From positions 1-64,000 of the forward strand of contig JAJFFO010000001.1 in NCBI GenBank assembly GCA_021776615.1: a DNA stretch of 64,000 bases, written 5' to 3'. Under the pieces are notes generated by a model. The model was given only the letters and a program-made list of their open reading frames with translations. It did not search any database and had not been told where the DNA came from. The position numbers and the translations under genes are program-made. Each line of letters starts with the position of its first letter. Within the stretch, counting starts at the first letter, position 1. This document shows, piece by piece, positions 55,070-64,000 of this stretch. The stretch is from Robiginitomaculum sp. (GTDB lineage Bacteria > Pseudomonadota > Alphaproteobacteria > Caulobacterales > Maricaulaceae).

Positions 55070-55386
55070 CCTTGCGAAGCCGGAAGACGCACAATCAGGC
55101 CATCCATCTCGTCCGTAATTGCTATCTGGCAGGCCAGACGCGATTCGGGTTTTGGATCAGAAGCAAAGTCCAACATGCTTTCTTCCATGCTTTCAGCGCT
55201 ACCGGTAATGGCGGCGAAAGTCGGGTCCACATAAACATGGCAAGTGGCGCAGGCGCAGGCGCCGCCGCAATCGGCATCAATGCCGGGCACCATATTGTTC
55301 ACAGCCGCTTCCATCACGGAGATGCCAGGTTTGACTTTAACCGTGTGCGCGGTGCCGTCATTTTCGATATAAGTGAGTTTTACCAT
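55066..55386 (-). CDS. adrenodoxin-type 2Fe-2S ferredoxin
   Basis: A 106-residue vertebrate-type ferredoxin. The cluster ligands are Cys40, Cys46 and Cys49 (CGGACACATC, the C-X5-C-X2-C pattern) and Cys86 in RLACQI. The surrounding [10 protein letters not shown] and EESMLDFA elements are conserved. It would carry electrons to a cytochrome P450, hydroxylase or Fe-S assembly. The ATG at 55386 starts conserved sequence. It is the first gene of a two-gene unit with the TonB-like lipoprotein and is divergent from tsaE. Confidence 0.94.
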   Translation of the reverse strand: MVKLTYIENDGTAHTVKVKPGISVMEAAVNNMVPGIDADCGGACACATCHVYVDPTFAAITGSAESMEESMLDFASDPKPESRLACQIAITDEMDGLIVRLPASQG

Positions 55387-55501
55387 TGTCTTCCATTTTT
55401 TTGCTTTCCCCGTCCATGTAAAGTGCCGCGCGCGAAGATCAAGCCCTGAAGCACAAGTGCGTACATTGTCAGCACCAAAATCAGGGCTTAAGAACAGCCC
55501 T

Positions 55502-55969
55502 ATGAAGCTTCTCAAACCCATACATGCTTTGCCCGCAGAGGCCGATACGCAAGGTTTAGCGGCGGCCTTGGCGCATGAGGCAAAGCCCGGTGATATTATC
55601 TGTTTATACGGGCCCTTGGGCAGCGGCAAAAGCGTCTTCGCCCGCGCCTTTGTGCGCGCCCTTACCGGAGCGCACACCGAAGTCCCCAGCCCGACTTTCA
55701 CTTTGGTACAACATTATGATGCACCGGGTTTTGAGATTGTTCATGCCGACCTTTATCGTCTTGAGCATGATGAAGAGATTATCGAGATCGGACTGGAGGA
55801 AGGCTTTGACGATGCCGTTACCCTGATTGAATGGCCGCAAAGGCTGGGCCGGTTTTTGCCCGCCAGCCGCCTTGATCTGGAACTGACCATAGAGGCCGAT
55901 AAAGCCCGCACTGCCACCCTCACCGCCCATGGGAAGCATTGGAGCGATAGAATGGAATTTAACTCTTGA
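55502..55969 (+). CDS. tsaE: tRNA threonylcarbamoyladenosine biosynthesis protein TsaE
   Basis: A 155-residue P-loop ATPase needed with TsaB and TsaD for the t6A modification of ANN-decoding tRNAs. Walker A is [15 protein letters not shown] (near residue 37), followed by [13 protein letters not shown] and HADLYRL, all diagnostic. EWPQRL near residue 112 is the conserved C-terminal element. It begins the five-gene overlapping operon with amgK, murU, addB and addA. Confidence 0.95.
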   Translation: MKLLKPIHALPAEADTQGLAAALAHEAKPGDIICLYGPLGSGKSVFARAFVRALTGAHTEVPSPTFTLVQHYDAPGFEIVHADLYRLEHDEEIIEIGLEEGFDDAVTLIEWPQRLGRFLPASRLDLELTIEADKARTATLTAHGKHWSDRMEFNS

Positions 55970-57063
55970 GCACCCAAACCCGTAATGCCCGGATACAGCA
56001 GTTTTTGCACGCGGCCAATTGGGGCGACGCGCAAAGGCAAGCCTTGCCGCTGGACGCTTCCACCCGGCGCTATGAGCGTCTGGTGCTTGGTGACAAGCAC
56101 GCCATCCTCATGGACGCGCCGCCGGGGGCCGAGGCCAGCGCCTGCCCCCCAAATGCCACCGCCCAACAACGCGCGGCCTTGGGTTATAACGCCCTTGCCA
56201 GACTTGCCGGGCCAGACACACGGGCGTTTTTCGCCATTGCCACTGAGCTATCGGCACGCGGGTTTTCGCCGCCGCGTATATATGCCGCCGACCATGATCA
56301 TGGCCTGTTACTGCTCGAAGATTTGGGCGATGCGCTGTTTGCGAAATTGGCCAGCGAAAAAACCGTGGGTGAAGATATATTGTATAGCGCCGCGACCGAG
56401 ATGCTGGCGGCGCTGACGCGGTGCAGCTTCCAGCCCCAAATGCCCCCCACCCAACCGCAATGGCAGGTGCAAGACTACGACCAACACGCCTTGCTGGCCG
56501 AAACCGATTTATTGCTGCAATGGTATGCGCCGCACCTTGGCAGCACCCCCGATGATCAGGCCTGCGCACACATCCGTGCAGCATGGGCGGAAAGTTTCAC
56601 CGCCCTCGACGCCTTGCCCAAGGTGCTGGTGATGCGCGATGTCCATGCGGAAAACCTGCTATGGTTGCCGGATCGCGACGCCCATGCGCGCACCGGATTG
56701 CTGGATTTTCAGGATGCGGTATTTGGCTCCCCGGCTTATGATCTGGTTTCGCTGTTGCAAGATGCTCGGCGCGATTTGCCCCACGGTCTGGAAGATCAGA
56801 TGAAAGCCCTGTTTTTGGAACGCTCCAAAATAAACGATCACGACGCTTTCCATGCCAGCTATGCGATTTTGGGCGCGCAGCGCGCCGCCAAAATATTGGG
56901 TATTTTTGTGCGTCTGGCAGAGCGCGATCATAAACCGCGTTATCTGGAATTTTTGCCGCGTACCGCCGCGCATTTTGTGCGCAATCTGCAACACCCGGCG
57001 CTGGCCGAGATTGAAACCTGGGCGCGCCGCCATTTTGGCGCGCTGTTCGAGGCGACACCATGA
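55966..57063 (+). CDS. amgK: anomeric MurNAc/GlcNAc kinase AmgK
   Basis: A 365-residue aminoglycoside-phosphotransferase-fold kinase. The Brenner-type motif is VLVMRDVHAENLLWL (catalytic Asp) and the metal-binding segment GLLDFQDAVFGSPAYDLVSLLQD. Immediate coupling to a MurU homologue marks it as AmgK, which phosphorylates MurNAc or GlcNAc at C1 to recycle peptidoglycan and bypass de novo UDP-MurNAc synthesis. The start is a TTG whose last two bases form part of the tsaE TGA. Confidence 0.9.
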   Translation: MSTQTRNARIQQFLHAANWGDAQRQALPLDASTRRYERLVLGDKHAILMDAPPGAEASACPPNATAQQRAALGYNALARLAGPDTRAFFAIATELSARGFSPPRIYAADHDHGLLLLEDLGDALFAKLASEKTVGEDILYSAATEMLAALTRCSFQPQMPPTQPQWQVQDYDQHALLAETDLLLQWYAPHLGSTPDDQACAHIRAAWAESFTALDALPKVLVMRDVHAENLLWLPDRDAHARTGLLDFQDAVFGSPAYDLVSLLQDARRDLPHGLEDQMKALFLERSKINDHDAFHASYAILGAQRAAKILGIFVRLAERDHKPRYLEFLPRTAAHFVRNLQHPALAEIETWARRHFGALFEATP

Positions 57064-57797
57064 ACACGGTGAGCCCAAGGCCCGACCGCGCCATGGTATT
57101 GGCCGCCGGACGCGGCACCCGGTTTTTGCACATCACCAGCAATCAACCCAAAGCCATGGTCAAAGTGGCGGGAAAATCGCTGATAGATCACCAGCTTGAT
57201 CGATTGCAAACGGCAGGCATAGACCGGGCCATCGTCAATGTGCACCATTTCGCTGACACTTTAGAGACGCATTTGCGGTGCCGAAATAATGGCCCGGAGG
57301 TTCAGATCTCCGACGAGCGCGACTGCCTTTTGGAAACCGGTGGGGCTTTGGTGCGCGCCCGGCATTTGCTCGGCAAGCAGCCATTTTTTGTGATGAATGC
57401 CGATGCCATATGGGATGAGATTGGTACTGATCCTCTGATGGCGCTGGCCGAGCGTATGGCAAAACTCGAAAAGCCCGCCATTATTTTGCTGCTGGCCCGC
57501 AAAGACCGCTCTCTCGGCCTGCACACCAAAGGTGATTTTGCTTTGATGCCAGACCAGCAATTGCGCCGCCCGCAGCCCGGCGAAGAGGTGCCGTATTATT
57601 ATGCCGGCAGCCAGCTTATGCACCCGGCATTTTTGGTTGGCGAAAACGAGCGACCATTCTCAGCCAATCTTTTGTGGGACAAAGCCGCCAAAGCCGGGGC
57701 GCTTTACGGCGTGATACTGGATGGCTTTTGGCTGCATGTGGGTGATCCGCAAGCCCTTGAGGAGGCCAATTTACGGCTTGAAAGAGGGCCGGTTTGA
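57060..57797 (+). CDS. murU: N-acetylmuramate-1-phosphate uridylyltransferase MurU
   Basis: A 245-residue sugar nucleotidyltransferase. The nucleotide loop is VLAAGRGTRFLHITSNQPKAMVKVAGKSLIDHQLD (loop near residues 14-22 and Lys in QPKAM), and the metal-binding Asp lies in FVMNADAIW. It converts MurNAc-1-phosphate from AmgK and UTP to UDP-MurNAc. FLHITSNQPK replaces the more usual MRPLTxxxPK, still within family variation. It overlaps both neighbours by 4 bases. Confidence 0.9.
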   Translation: MNTVSPRPDRAMVLAAGRGTRFLHITSNQPKAMVKVAGKSLIDHQLDRLQTAGIDRAIVNVHHFADTLETHLRCRNNGPEVQISDERDCLLETGGALVRARHLLGKQPFFVMNADAIWDEIGTDPLMALAERMAKLEKPAIILLLARKDRSLGLHTKGDFALMPDQQLRRPQPGEEVPYYYAGSQLMHPAFLVGENERPFSANLLWDKAAKAGALYGVILDGFWLHVGDPQALEEANLRLERGPV

Positions 57798-60700
57798 GCG
57801 ACGCTAAAACCTTTTTGGACCTCAAAGGTCCACGGGTTTTTACCATGCCATCGGGCATGCGGTTTTTGCCAGCATTGGCCGAAGGGATTGAGGCGGCGGT
57901 GGATCCACATTCGCCCTACGGTCTTAGCGACGCCATGGTTCTGGCCCCGACCCGGCGTGCCGCCCGGGCTTTGGCCGATGCGTTTGTGCAAAGCCAGCAT
58001 GCGCGAAATGCTGTTTTATTGCCGCGCATTCGCGCCATTGGTGATGTCGATGCCGATGAGCCACCGTTTGAGCCGGGCGCATTAGCCTTGCAATCCGCCC
58101 GTCCCATGGGCAGCGAACAAAGGCTGTTCGACCTTGCCGCTTTGGTACAAAGGCGGATGCAGGCAAATGGTCAAGCGCCGTCTCTGGCCTGCGCTTTGGC
58201 AGAAGCCGAAGCCTTAGGGCTATTGATTAGCGAAGCGCAAACCGAAGAGATTGACGGCTTTGATCTGGCAAAGGAGAAATTCCAGACCAAGCTTAACGGC
58301 CAGCCGGAACATGTGCAGCGCGCCGCGCAATTTCTCAGCATTGTTATGGAGCACTGGCCCGCCCATTTGCACGCCCAAGGTGCTGCTGACCCGGCGGCAT
58401 ATCGCTCTTTTCTGCTGCGGGCGCTGGCGGAAAATTGGCGAAATCAGCCACCAAACCACATTATTGTCGCGGCCGGGTCCACTGGCTCGGTGCCGGCCAC
58501 TGCCGGATTGCTCGACACGGTGGCGCGCTTGCCTTTTGGCGCAGTGGTTTTGCCGGGGCTGGATGAGAGCCTGTCGGATGCGGACTGGAAGCAAGTGGCG
58601 CAAAGCCCCGGCCACCCGCAATATGGTCTGGCGCGGCTATTGCGGCGCATGGGCTTAAGCCGGGCCGACGTAAAACCATGGCCCGGCGCGCAAGAACCCA
58701 AAGCCGCGCGCCGACGCCGACGGCTGATCAATGAAGCCTTATTACCAGCCGAGGCCACCGCCGGGTGGGGCGAACGCCTGCAACGGCTAAGCGAGGCCGA
58801 ACGCCTTACCCCCACCCAACTGGTTCATGAAGGACTGGACGGCCTTAGTCTGGTGGAGGCCGATCATGAAGAGGAAGAGGCGCTGGTGCTGGCCATGGCC
58901 ATCCGCCATACTTTGCAGGATCCGCAAAAAACCGCCATTTTAATTACCCCGGACCGGGCCTTGGCCGAACGGGTGCGCGCGGCGCTTTGGCGTTGGGATA
59001 TTAATATTGATGACAGCGCCGGTACGGCGTTGGACAAAACTCCCTTGGGCGTGTTTTTAAGCCTATTAGCGCAAAGCGCCGCGCAGCACGGCGAACCTTC
59101 CCTTTTGGCATCGCTGTTGAGCAGCGAATTTTCGCAGCTAAGCCTGCCAATGGTGAAGGCAACAGCCTGCGCCCGGCAGCTGGAAGCGCATTTTCTGCGC
59201 GGCGTCCGGCGCTATGACAGTATTGGTGATTTGCGCCGCACCATCGAACACACCGCACCCGACCTTAATGGCATTACCGAAGAACAGCGCGCCCAATTGC
59301 TGATCTATTGCCAAACCTTAGAGCAGGCATTCGATCATTTTTCTGCGCTCGACAAAGCCCCGATTGCGGCATGGGCGGAAGCCCATATCAAGGCCGCGAT
59401 TACCTTGGCCACCAGCGATGAAAAAACCGGCGATGCGCATTTGTGGCGCGGGCGTGCGGGCAGTGGGGCGGCAGCCTTATTGCGGGCATTATTGCACGAT
59501 GCGGGGTCCTTGGGCGACGTTAGTGCGCAGGACTATTGGCATGTATTCAATAGCTTGGCCGGGCAGCGGCCAATTCGCCCGGAGGCCCCGGCAAACCCGC
59601 GCGCGCGTATTTTGGGCCCCTTGGAAGCGCGGATGATTGATGCCGATCTGGTGGCGCTGGGCGGTCTTAATGAGGCGTCATGGCCATCCCTGCCCAATCA
59701 AGACCCGTTTTTACCGCGCGGTCTGCGGCTGGAACTTGGCCTGCCCGACCCGGAGCGACGTTTGGGCCTTGCCGCCCATGATTTCGCCGAGCACGCCAGC
59801 AAACCGCAAGTGTTGTTGACCCGCGCCAAACGCAATGGTGCCGAACCGGCGGTGGCCTCGCGCTGGCTATGGCGTCTTAAAACCCTGATCCGCGCCGCTG
59901 CGCCTGAAACCGCGCAAATGCAGGCTATTTTAGCGCCCGATGTGGATTATCTTGGTCTTGCCCGCGCATTGGATTTTGTGCCGCCCGAGGCCATTACCCC
60001 TGCCCCGGCACCGCGGCCAACACCGCCGCTGGAAAAGCGCCCGCGCAGTCTTTATGTCACCCGGCTTAAAACGCTGGTGCGCAATCCTTATGCCATTTAT
60101 GCACGCTTTATTTTAAATCTTGAGCCGTTGGAGCCATTGGGCGAACTTCCCGGCCCCAAGGAGCGCGGCATGGCAGTGCACGATGCACTGGAAGCCTTTA
60201 TTGGCTTTGGCGCTTCGCCGGATGACGAAAACGCGCTGGAAAATTTGAGCGCGCTAATGGCCCAAGGTCTGCGACGTCACGGCTTTGCTGACCACCAAAT
60301 TCCGGCGCAAAGCGCCCGCTTAAAGCGCGCCAGCGAGTGGATATTGGCATGGGAGCGCGACCGGCGATTGGCCGGATGGCACTCTGCCATGCTGGAGGGC
60401 AAAGGCGCATTGACGCTAAAGCTGGCGGGTGGCGATTTTGCCATCAAAGCATTTGCCGACCGCATTGATCAGCGCGGTGAAGATTTTGCGGTGCTCGATT
60501 ATAAAACCGGCGCGGCGGCCAGTCCGGCGGAGGTTTATGCCGGGTTTGATCCGCAATTACCGCTCGAAGCCGCGATTTTGAAAGATGCCGGTTTTACCAA
60601 AGAGGGCAAAACCATATGCGGTACGGCCAGCAGTTTGGGGCTGGTAAAAATATCTGGCGGTAATCCGCCGGGCGATTGGATTGCGCTGGAAGAAAAGAAA

Positions 60701-60913
60701 ATAAAATCGCTCGGCAAAACCGTCAACGCCCCTGAGTTTGAGGCGCTGGCCGTGGCGCAAATCACCCAATTGGTGGGCTGGTTTGACGATCCCGCCAATC
60801 CCTATCTGTGCCAGCCACGAGCAAAATATACCGACAGCTTTAGCCAATATGATGAATTGGCCCGGCGCGGCGAATGGGCATCCACCGCCGAAGATGATGG
60901 CGGCGTATCATGA
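57794..60913 (+). CDS. addB: double-strand break repair protein AddB
   Basis: A 1039-residue alphaproteobacterial AddB, the second helicase/nuclease-like subunit of AddAB that processes double-strand ends for RecA. The first half is an inactivated helicase core (VLAPTRRAARALADAF in place of Walker A, VVLPGLDE as a motif II-like strand). The C-terminal RecB-type nuclease is visible as FADRID with VLDYKTG (near residue 900), the metal-binding Asp-Lys pair. It starts with TTG overlapping the murU TGA and ends overlapping addA. Length is normal. Confidence 0.93.
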   Translation: MSDAKTFLDLKGPRVFTMPSGMRFLPALAEGIEAAVDPHSPYGLSDAMVLAPTRRAARALADAFVQSQHARNAVLLPRIRAIGDVDADEPPFEPGALALQSARPMGSEQRLFDLAALVQRRMQANGQAPSLACALAEAEALGLLISEAQTEEIDGFDLAKEKFQTKLNGQPEHVQRAAQFLSIVMEHWPAHLHAQGAADPAAYRSFLLRALAENWRNQPPNHIIVAAGSTGSVPATAGLLDTVARLPFGAVVLPGLDESLSDADWKQVAQSPGHPQYGLARLLRRMGLSRADVKPWPGAQEPKAARRRRRLINEALLPAEATAGWGERLQRLSEAERLTPTQLVHEGLDGLSLVEADHEEEEALVLAMAIRHTLQDPQKTAILITPDRALAERVRAALWRWDINIDDSAGTALDKTPLGVFLSLLAQSAAQHGEPSLLASLLSSEFSQLSLPMVKATACARQLEAHFLRGVRRYDSIGDLRRTIEHTAPDLNGITEEQRAQLLIYCQTLEQAFDHFSALDKAPIAAWAEAHIKAAITLATSDEKTGDAHLWRGRAGSGAAALLRALLHDAGSLGDVSAQDYWHVFNSLAGQRPIRPEAPANPRARILGPLEARMIDADLVALGGLNEASWPSLPNQDPFLPRGLRLELGLPDPERRLGLAAHDFAEHASKPQVLLTRAKRNGAEPAVASRWLWRLKTLIRAAAPETAQMQAILAPDVDYLGLARALDFVPPEAITPAPAPRPTPPLEKRPRSLYVTRLKTLVRNPYAIYARFILNLEPLEPLGELPGPKERGMAVHDALEAFIGFGASPDDENALENLSALMAQGLRRHGFADHQIPAQSARLKRASEWILAWERDRRLAGWHSAMLEGKGALTLKLAGGDFAIKAFADRIDQRGEDFAVLDYKTGAAASPAEVYAGFDPQLPLEAAILKDAGFTKEGKTICGTASSLGLVKISGGNPPGDWIALEEKKIKSLGKTVNAPEFEALAVAQITQLVGWFDDPANPYLCQPRAKYTDSFSQYDELARRGEWASTAEDDGGVS

Positions 60914-63900
60914 ACGCTCATCATCAAGCCATCGCCGCCCAGGCCGAAGCGGCAAACCCGCAAAGCTCTGCCTTTGTCTCGGCCAATGCCGGGTCGGGGA
61001 AAACCCATGTGCTGATCAACCGGGTGACCCGTTTGCTGATGGCCGGTGTGCAACCGCAAAACATATTGTGTGTCACCTATACCAAGGCCGCCGCCGCGGA
61101 AATGCTCAACCGCCTGTTCGACCGCTTGGGCGGCTATTCGGTCATGCAGGACGATGAACTTGGCGAAGCTTTGCGCGAACTGGACCCGCAAATCGCCATT
61201 GGCAAGGTCGATTTGCGCCGTGCCCGCGCCTTATTTGCGCTGGCACTGGAAACCCCGGGCGGCCTGAAAATCCGCACCATTCATTCGTTTTGCGAATCGC
61301 TTTTGCGCCGTTTTCCCGCTGAAGCCGGAATTAGCCCGGGCTTTACCGTTCTTGATGATCGCCAGACCGCCGACATCCGCCATGATTGCATTGCCAGTAT
61401 CGGGCTTGAGGCCCTGGCCGAACCGGATGGTCCCATCGCGACGGCCATTGAACACACCGCCAGCCTTGGGGCCGAGGCACTGGACAGCGTCTATAGTTTC
61501 GCCCTTGCCAAAGGCCGCCCGCTGACCGCGATGATTAATCGCCAAGACGGGCTGGACGGCGCGATTGCCCTTAGCACCAAACAATTGGGTCTGGAGCCGA
61601 ACACCAACACGATTAGCGAAACAGAAACTGGCTGGCATGGGCTGGATCATTTGGCGCTAAAACGCCTTGCCAATGCCTTGAACGACGGCAAAGCCACCGA
61701 CCAAAAATGTGCCGCCAAAATCGCTGCGGCGCTACACGCCGACACCGCGAATAAGTCTCTGGAGGCTTTGTTTGGCGGATTTTTCACGCTGGCTGGCACG
61801 CCAATAAGAGCTCTGCCAACCGGCGGCATACGCACGGCACATCCATGGGTGGTGGAGCTAATTCCAGCCATACAAGAGCAATTGAGTAATATCCGCCAAC
61901 GCCTGCATGCTGTTGCAGTTTTGGAGAATACCCGCGCTGCTTTGGTGCTCGGGCAGGCTTTGCATCAACGGTATTGCGCCGCCAAACAACATCAGGGGGC
62001 GCTGGATTTTGATGATTTGATTGCCATAAGCGCTGATCTGGTTTCGCGATCCGACGCCGCCCAATGGGTTTTATATAAGTTGGACTACAATCTTTCGCAC
62101 ATTCTGGTCGATGAAGCACAGGACAATAGTGACGGGCAATGGCAGTTAGTGCGCAGCCTGTCGCGCGAGTTTTTTGCTGGCAAAGGCGCGCAGGAAGAAT
62201 CCCGCACGCTGTTTGCAGTGGGCGATCCCAAGCAATCCATCTATTCCTTTCAGGGCGCTAATCCAGCTTTGTTTTTACAAGAAGCCGAAGCGCTTAAAAT
62301 CCAAACTCTGGCCCGCGAAGCGCGCTTCACCATGCCTGAACTGGCGCTGTCCTGGCGGTCCTGCCCGCAAATCCTGTCCATGGTGGATGAGGCATTTTTG
62401 CCCTTCATTAGCGCCTCGCTCGAGAAGAAGTTTGCTGGTGACCCGGCTGATTTCGAGAAGGCGCACCCAAAACCACCAGAACAGGTACCCGAACAGGCAC
62501 CGGGCTTTGATAACTATATTAATCATCAAGCCCAGCGCGCCGACCACAATGGCAGCGTGGAATTGTGGGATCCCGTAGCGCGCCCAGTGGATATGCCAGA
62601 GGAAGACCCCGGCGCGCCGGTTGACGCCCCGGCACCGCAAAGCGCGCGCAATGTTTTAGCCGCCAATATTGCCATCAATATTGAGGATTGGCTGCAGCGC
62701 GGGGAATTGGTCGGCGTCAAGGAAGACGGGGTTTGGCGCCAACGGGCCATCCGCCCCGGCGACATTATGATTTTGGTCAAAAAACGCTCTGGCGGCCTGT
62801 TCGAAGAAATTATTCGCCAGCTTAAATCGCGCGGCGTGCCGGTCGCCGGGGCTGACCGCATGGTGCTCAATGCACAAATCGCCGTGCGCGATTGCCTGAG
62901 CGCCGCCAAGGCCGCCGTGCAGGATGCCGATGATTTGTCCTTGGCCGAATTTTTGCGCAGCCCTTTTTTGCAACCCGCCAAGGCCGATGCGGCCATTATT
63001 GACGAAAGTGCCCTTTATAACCTCGCCGCCGACCGGCCGCGTGGACAAAGCCTTAGCCATGCCTTGCACCTCAATGAAGATCCACGCTTTGATGAAGCGC
63101 GCACCTTAATGGCGCATTTGCGCCGCGCCGCTGCTAAGCAAACGCCGTTTGGCTTTTTTGCCAGCCTGCTGTTTCGCCAAAGCCAAACCGGCGAGAGCTA
63201 TGCCAAAAGACTGTATGCCCGCCTTGGCCGCGAAGCCGAAGACCCGGTGCGCGAATTTTTGTCCAATGCCCTGGCGCATCAAAACCAACAGGCCCCGGCT
63301 CTGGTGCGCTTCATCGCCCAAAGCGCGCAAGATGAAGCGCAGATAAAACGCGAAATGGAGGGCGCCAGCAATGCCGTGCGGGTAATGACGGTGCACGCCG
63401 CCAAGGGGCTGGAAGCACCGTTGGTGATTTTGCCAGACACCGCCAGCGGACCGGGACGGCCACGCAGTTCGGGCCTGATGTTCGGGCCGCAAGACGCGCT
63501 ATTGTGGTCGCCAAAAAAACAAAACGACCCCGCAATCTGTGCTGGCCTTCGCGAACAGGAGGCGGCGTTGGACCGGCAGGAACATTTGCGCCTTCTCTAC
63601 GTCGCCATGACCCGCGCCCAGGACCGGTTGATCATCTGCGGGGCGCAAATGGGCCATGGTGAAGGCCGCATGGAGGAAGATAGCTGGTACACGGTCTGCG
63701 CCAACGCCTTCGCCCGTAAAACCGCTGGTGATGAAATACAAGCGTTTGAAACCAAAGCCGGCAATGCGGCCAAACGCTATGGACCGGTGCCCAAAACTAC
63801 CGCCAGCAATGCGGCAGAAGCCCCATTTGTTGAAAACTGCTCGGTTGTGGCTTTGCCTGACTGGGCAACAAAACCATTGGTTGCTCAGGCACCCGCGCCG

Positions 63901-64000
63901 CGCCGCGCTGCGCCATCGCGCTGGATGGACGATGACGATGAGTTGGCTCCGGTAATGTCGCCTTTGGCCGATGGCGGGGCGAAGCGGTTTAAGCGCGGGC
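60910..64000 (+). CDS. addA: double-strand break repair helicase AddA (3' end beyond window)
   Basis: About 1030 codons are visible, open to the window edge; family members are roughly 1150 residues, so the C-terminal nuclease domain lies outside. The UvrD-type helicase motifs are all present. Walker A is VSANAGSGKTHVLINRV (near residue 30), motif Ia CVTYTKAAAAEM, motif II ILVDEAQDNS, motif III GDPKQSIYSFQGA, motif V VMTVHAAKGLEAPLVILP and motif VI LLYVAMTRAQDRLI. It starts with an ATG overlapping the addB stop. AddA drives unwinding and cuts the 3' strand until Chi-like regulation. Confidence 0.95.
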   Translation, partial: MNAHHQAIAAQAEAANPQSSAFVSANAGSGKTHVLINRVTRLLMAGVQPQNILCVTYTKAAAAEMLNRLFDRLGGYSVMQDDELGEALRELDPQIAIGKVDLRRARALFALALETPGGLKIRTIHSFCESLLRRFPAEAGISPGFTVLDDRQTADIRHDCIASIGLEALAEPDGPIATAIEHTASLGAEALDSVYSFALAKGRPLTAMINRQDGLDGAIALSTKQLGLEPNTNTISETETGWHGLDHLALKRLANALNDGKATDQKCAAKIAAALHADTANKSLEALFGGFFTLAGTPIRALPTGGIRTAHPWVVELIPAIQEQLSNIRQRLHAVAVLENTRAALVLGQALHQRYCAAKQHQGALDFDDLIAISADLVSRSDAAQWVLYKLDYNLSHILVDEAQDNSDGQWQLVRSLSREFFAGKGAQEESRTLFAVGDPKQSIYSFQGANPALFLQEAEALKIQTLAREARFTMPELALSWRSCPQILSMVDEAFLPFISASLEKKFAGDPADFEKAHPKPPEQVPEQAPGFDNYINHQAQRADHNGSVELWDPVARPVDMPEEDPGAPVDAPAPQSARNVLAANIAINIEDWLQRGELVGVKEDGVWRQRAIRPGDIMILVKKRSGGLFEEIIRQLKSRGVPVAGADRMVLNAQIAVRDCLSAAKAAVQDADDLSLAEFLRSPFLQPAKADAAIIDESALYNLAADRPRGQSLSHALHLNEDPRFDEARTLMAHLRRAAAKQTPFGFFASLLFRQSQTGESYAKRLYARLGREAEDPVREFLSNALAHQNQQAPALVRFIAQSAQDEAQIKREMEGASNAVRVMTVHAAKGLEAPLVILPDTASGPGRPRSSGLMFGPQDALLWSPKKQNDPAICAGLREQEAALDRQEHLRLLYVAMTRAQDRLIICGAQMGHGEGRMEEDSWYTVCANAFARKTAGDEIQAFETKAGNAAKRYGPVPKTTASNAAEAPFVENCSVVALPDWATKPLVAQAPAPRRAAPSRWMDDDDELAPVMSPLADGGAKRFKRG

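Noticed and set aside
1-64000. tRNA, rRNA, CRISPR arrays or insertion sequences
   Set aside because: No T-loop consensus in a cloverleaf context, no rRNA stretches, no regularly spaced direct repeats and no transposase-like ORFs were seen on either strand.

Overview
The window looks like a chromosomal segment of an alphaproteobacterium, possibly of the Hyphomonadaceae/Maricaulales type. This is inferred from the gene families and their order, not from any rRNA, which is absent. The pointers are the tsaE-amgK-murU-addB-addA order, a lone DUF2793 protein of the kind seen with alphaproteobacterial phages and gene transfer agents, a TorF-type porin, a CIRCE-controlled groESL operon, and a long acyl-CoA degradation operon under a MerR-type regulator.

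Positions 1 to about 4050 read as one end of a mobilizable element. They hold a DNA methyltransferase, a hicAB toxin-antitoxin operon with a good promoter/operator and a truncated third antitoxin-like gene, a relaxase, a MobC protein, and a coupled 39-residue ORF ahead of mobC. A GC-rich spacer follows, after which ordinary chromosomal genes begin. From 4.05 to 23.5 kb lies an envelope-glycan region: glycosyltransferases, a sulfotransferase, a NodB-like deacetylase, an unusual SGNH-like plus acyltransferase-like fusion, and the wbpA-wbpE-wbpB-wbpD set for UDP-2,3-diacetamido-2,3-dideoxy-glucuronic acid. It also carries a MmgE/PrpD protein, a nucleotidyltransferase and a methyltransferase. One glycosyltransferase on the + strand is split by an in-frame TAA.

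From 23.6 to 32.2 kb come recQ, an exported acidic protein, a TorF-like porin, a chemoreceptor, groES-groEL and a GNAT gene. The interval 32.2-40.0 kb is a tightly packed operon: merR regulator, two acyl-CoA dehydrogenases, a PaiB-like flavoprotein, a thiolase, a small membrane protein and a FadJ-type multifunctional protein. The last gene is interrupted by one in-frame TGA. The regulator gene has a perfect 16-bp palindrome over its promoter.

The rest is mostly housekeeping: coaBC-dut-cysK, an HNH nuclease, an esterase, gluQ, an SDR, an sdpR-sdpI pair with a perfect operator and probably leaderless mRNA, a DedA protein, argG, a propeller protein, an Spx/ArsC protein, a fatty acid hydroxylase, an acyltransferase, a TonB-like lipoprotein and a ferredoxin. 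It ends in the tsaE-amgK-murU-addB-addA operon, where every junction is a 4-base overlap; addA runs off the window. I see no tRNA, rRNA, CRISPR array or insertion sequence. The most unusual items are the fusion/deacetylase pair (13.8-16.4 kb), the two in-frame stops, the mob-region micro-ORF and the hicAB third gene.
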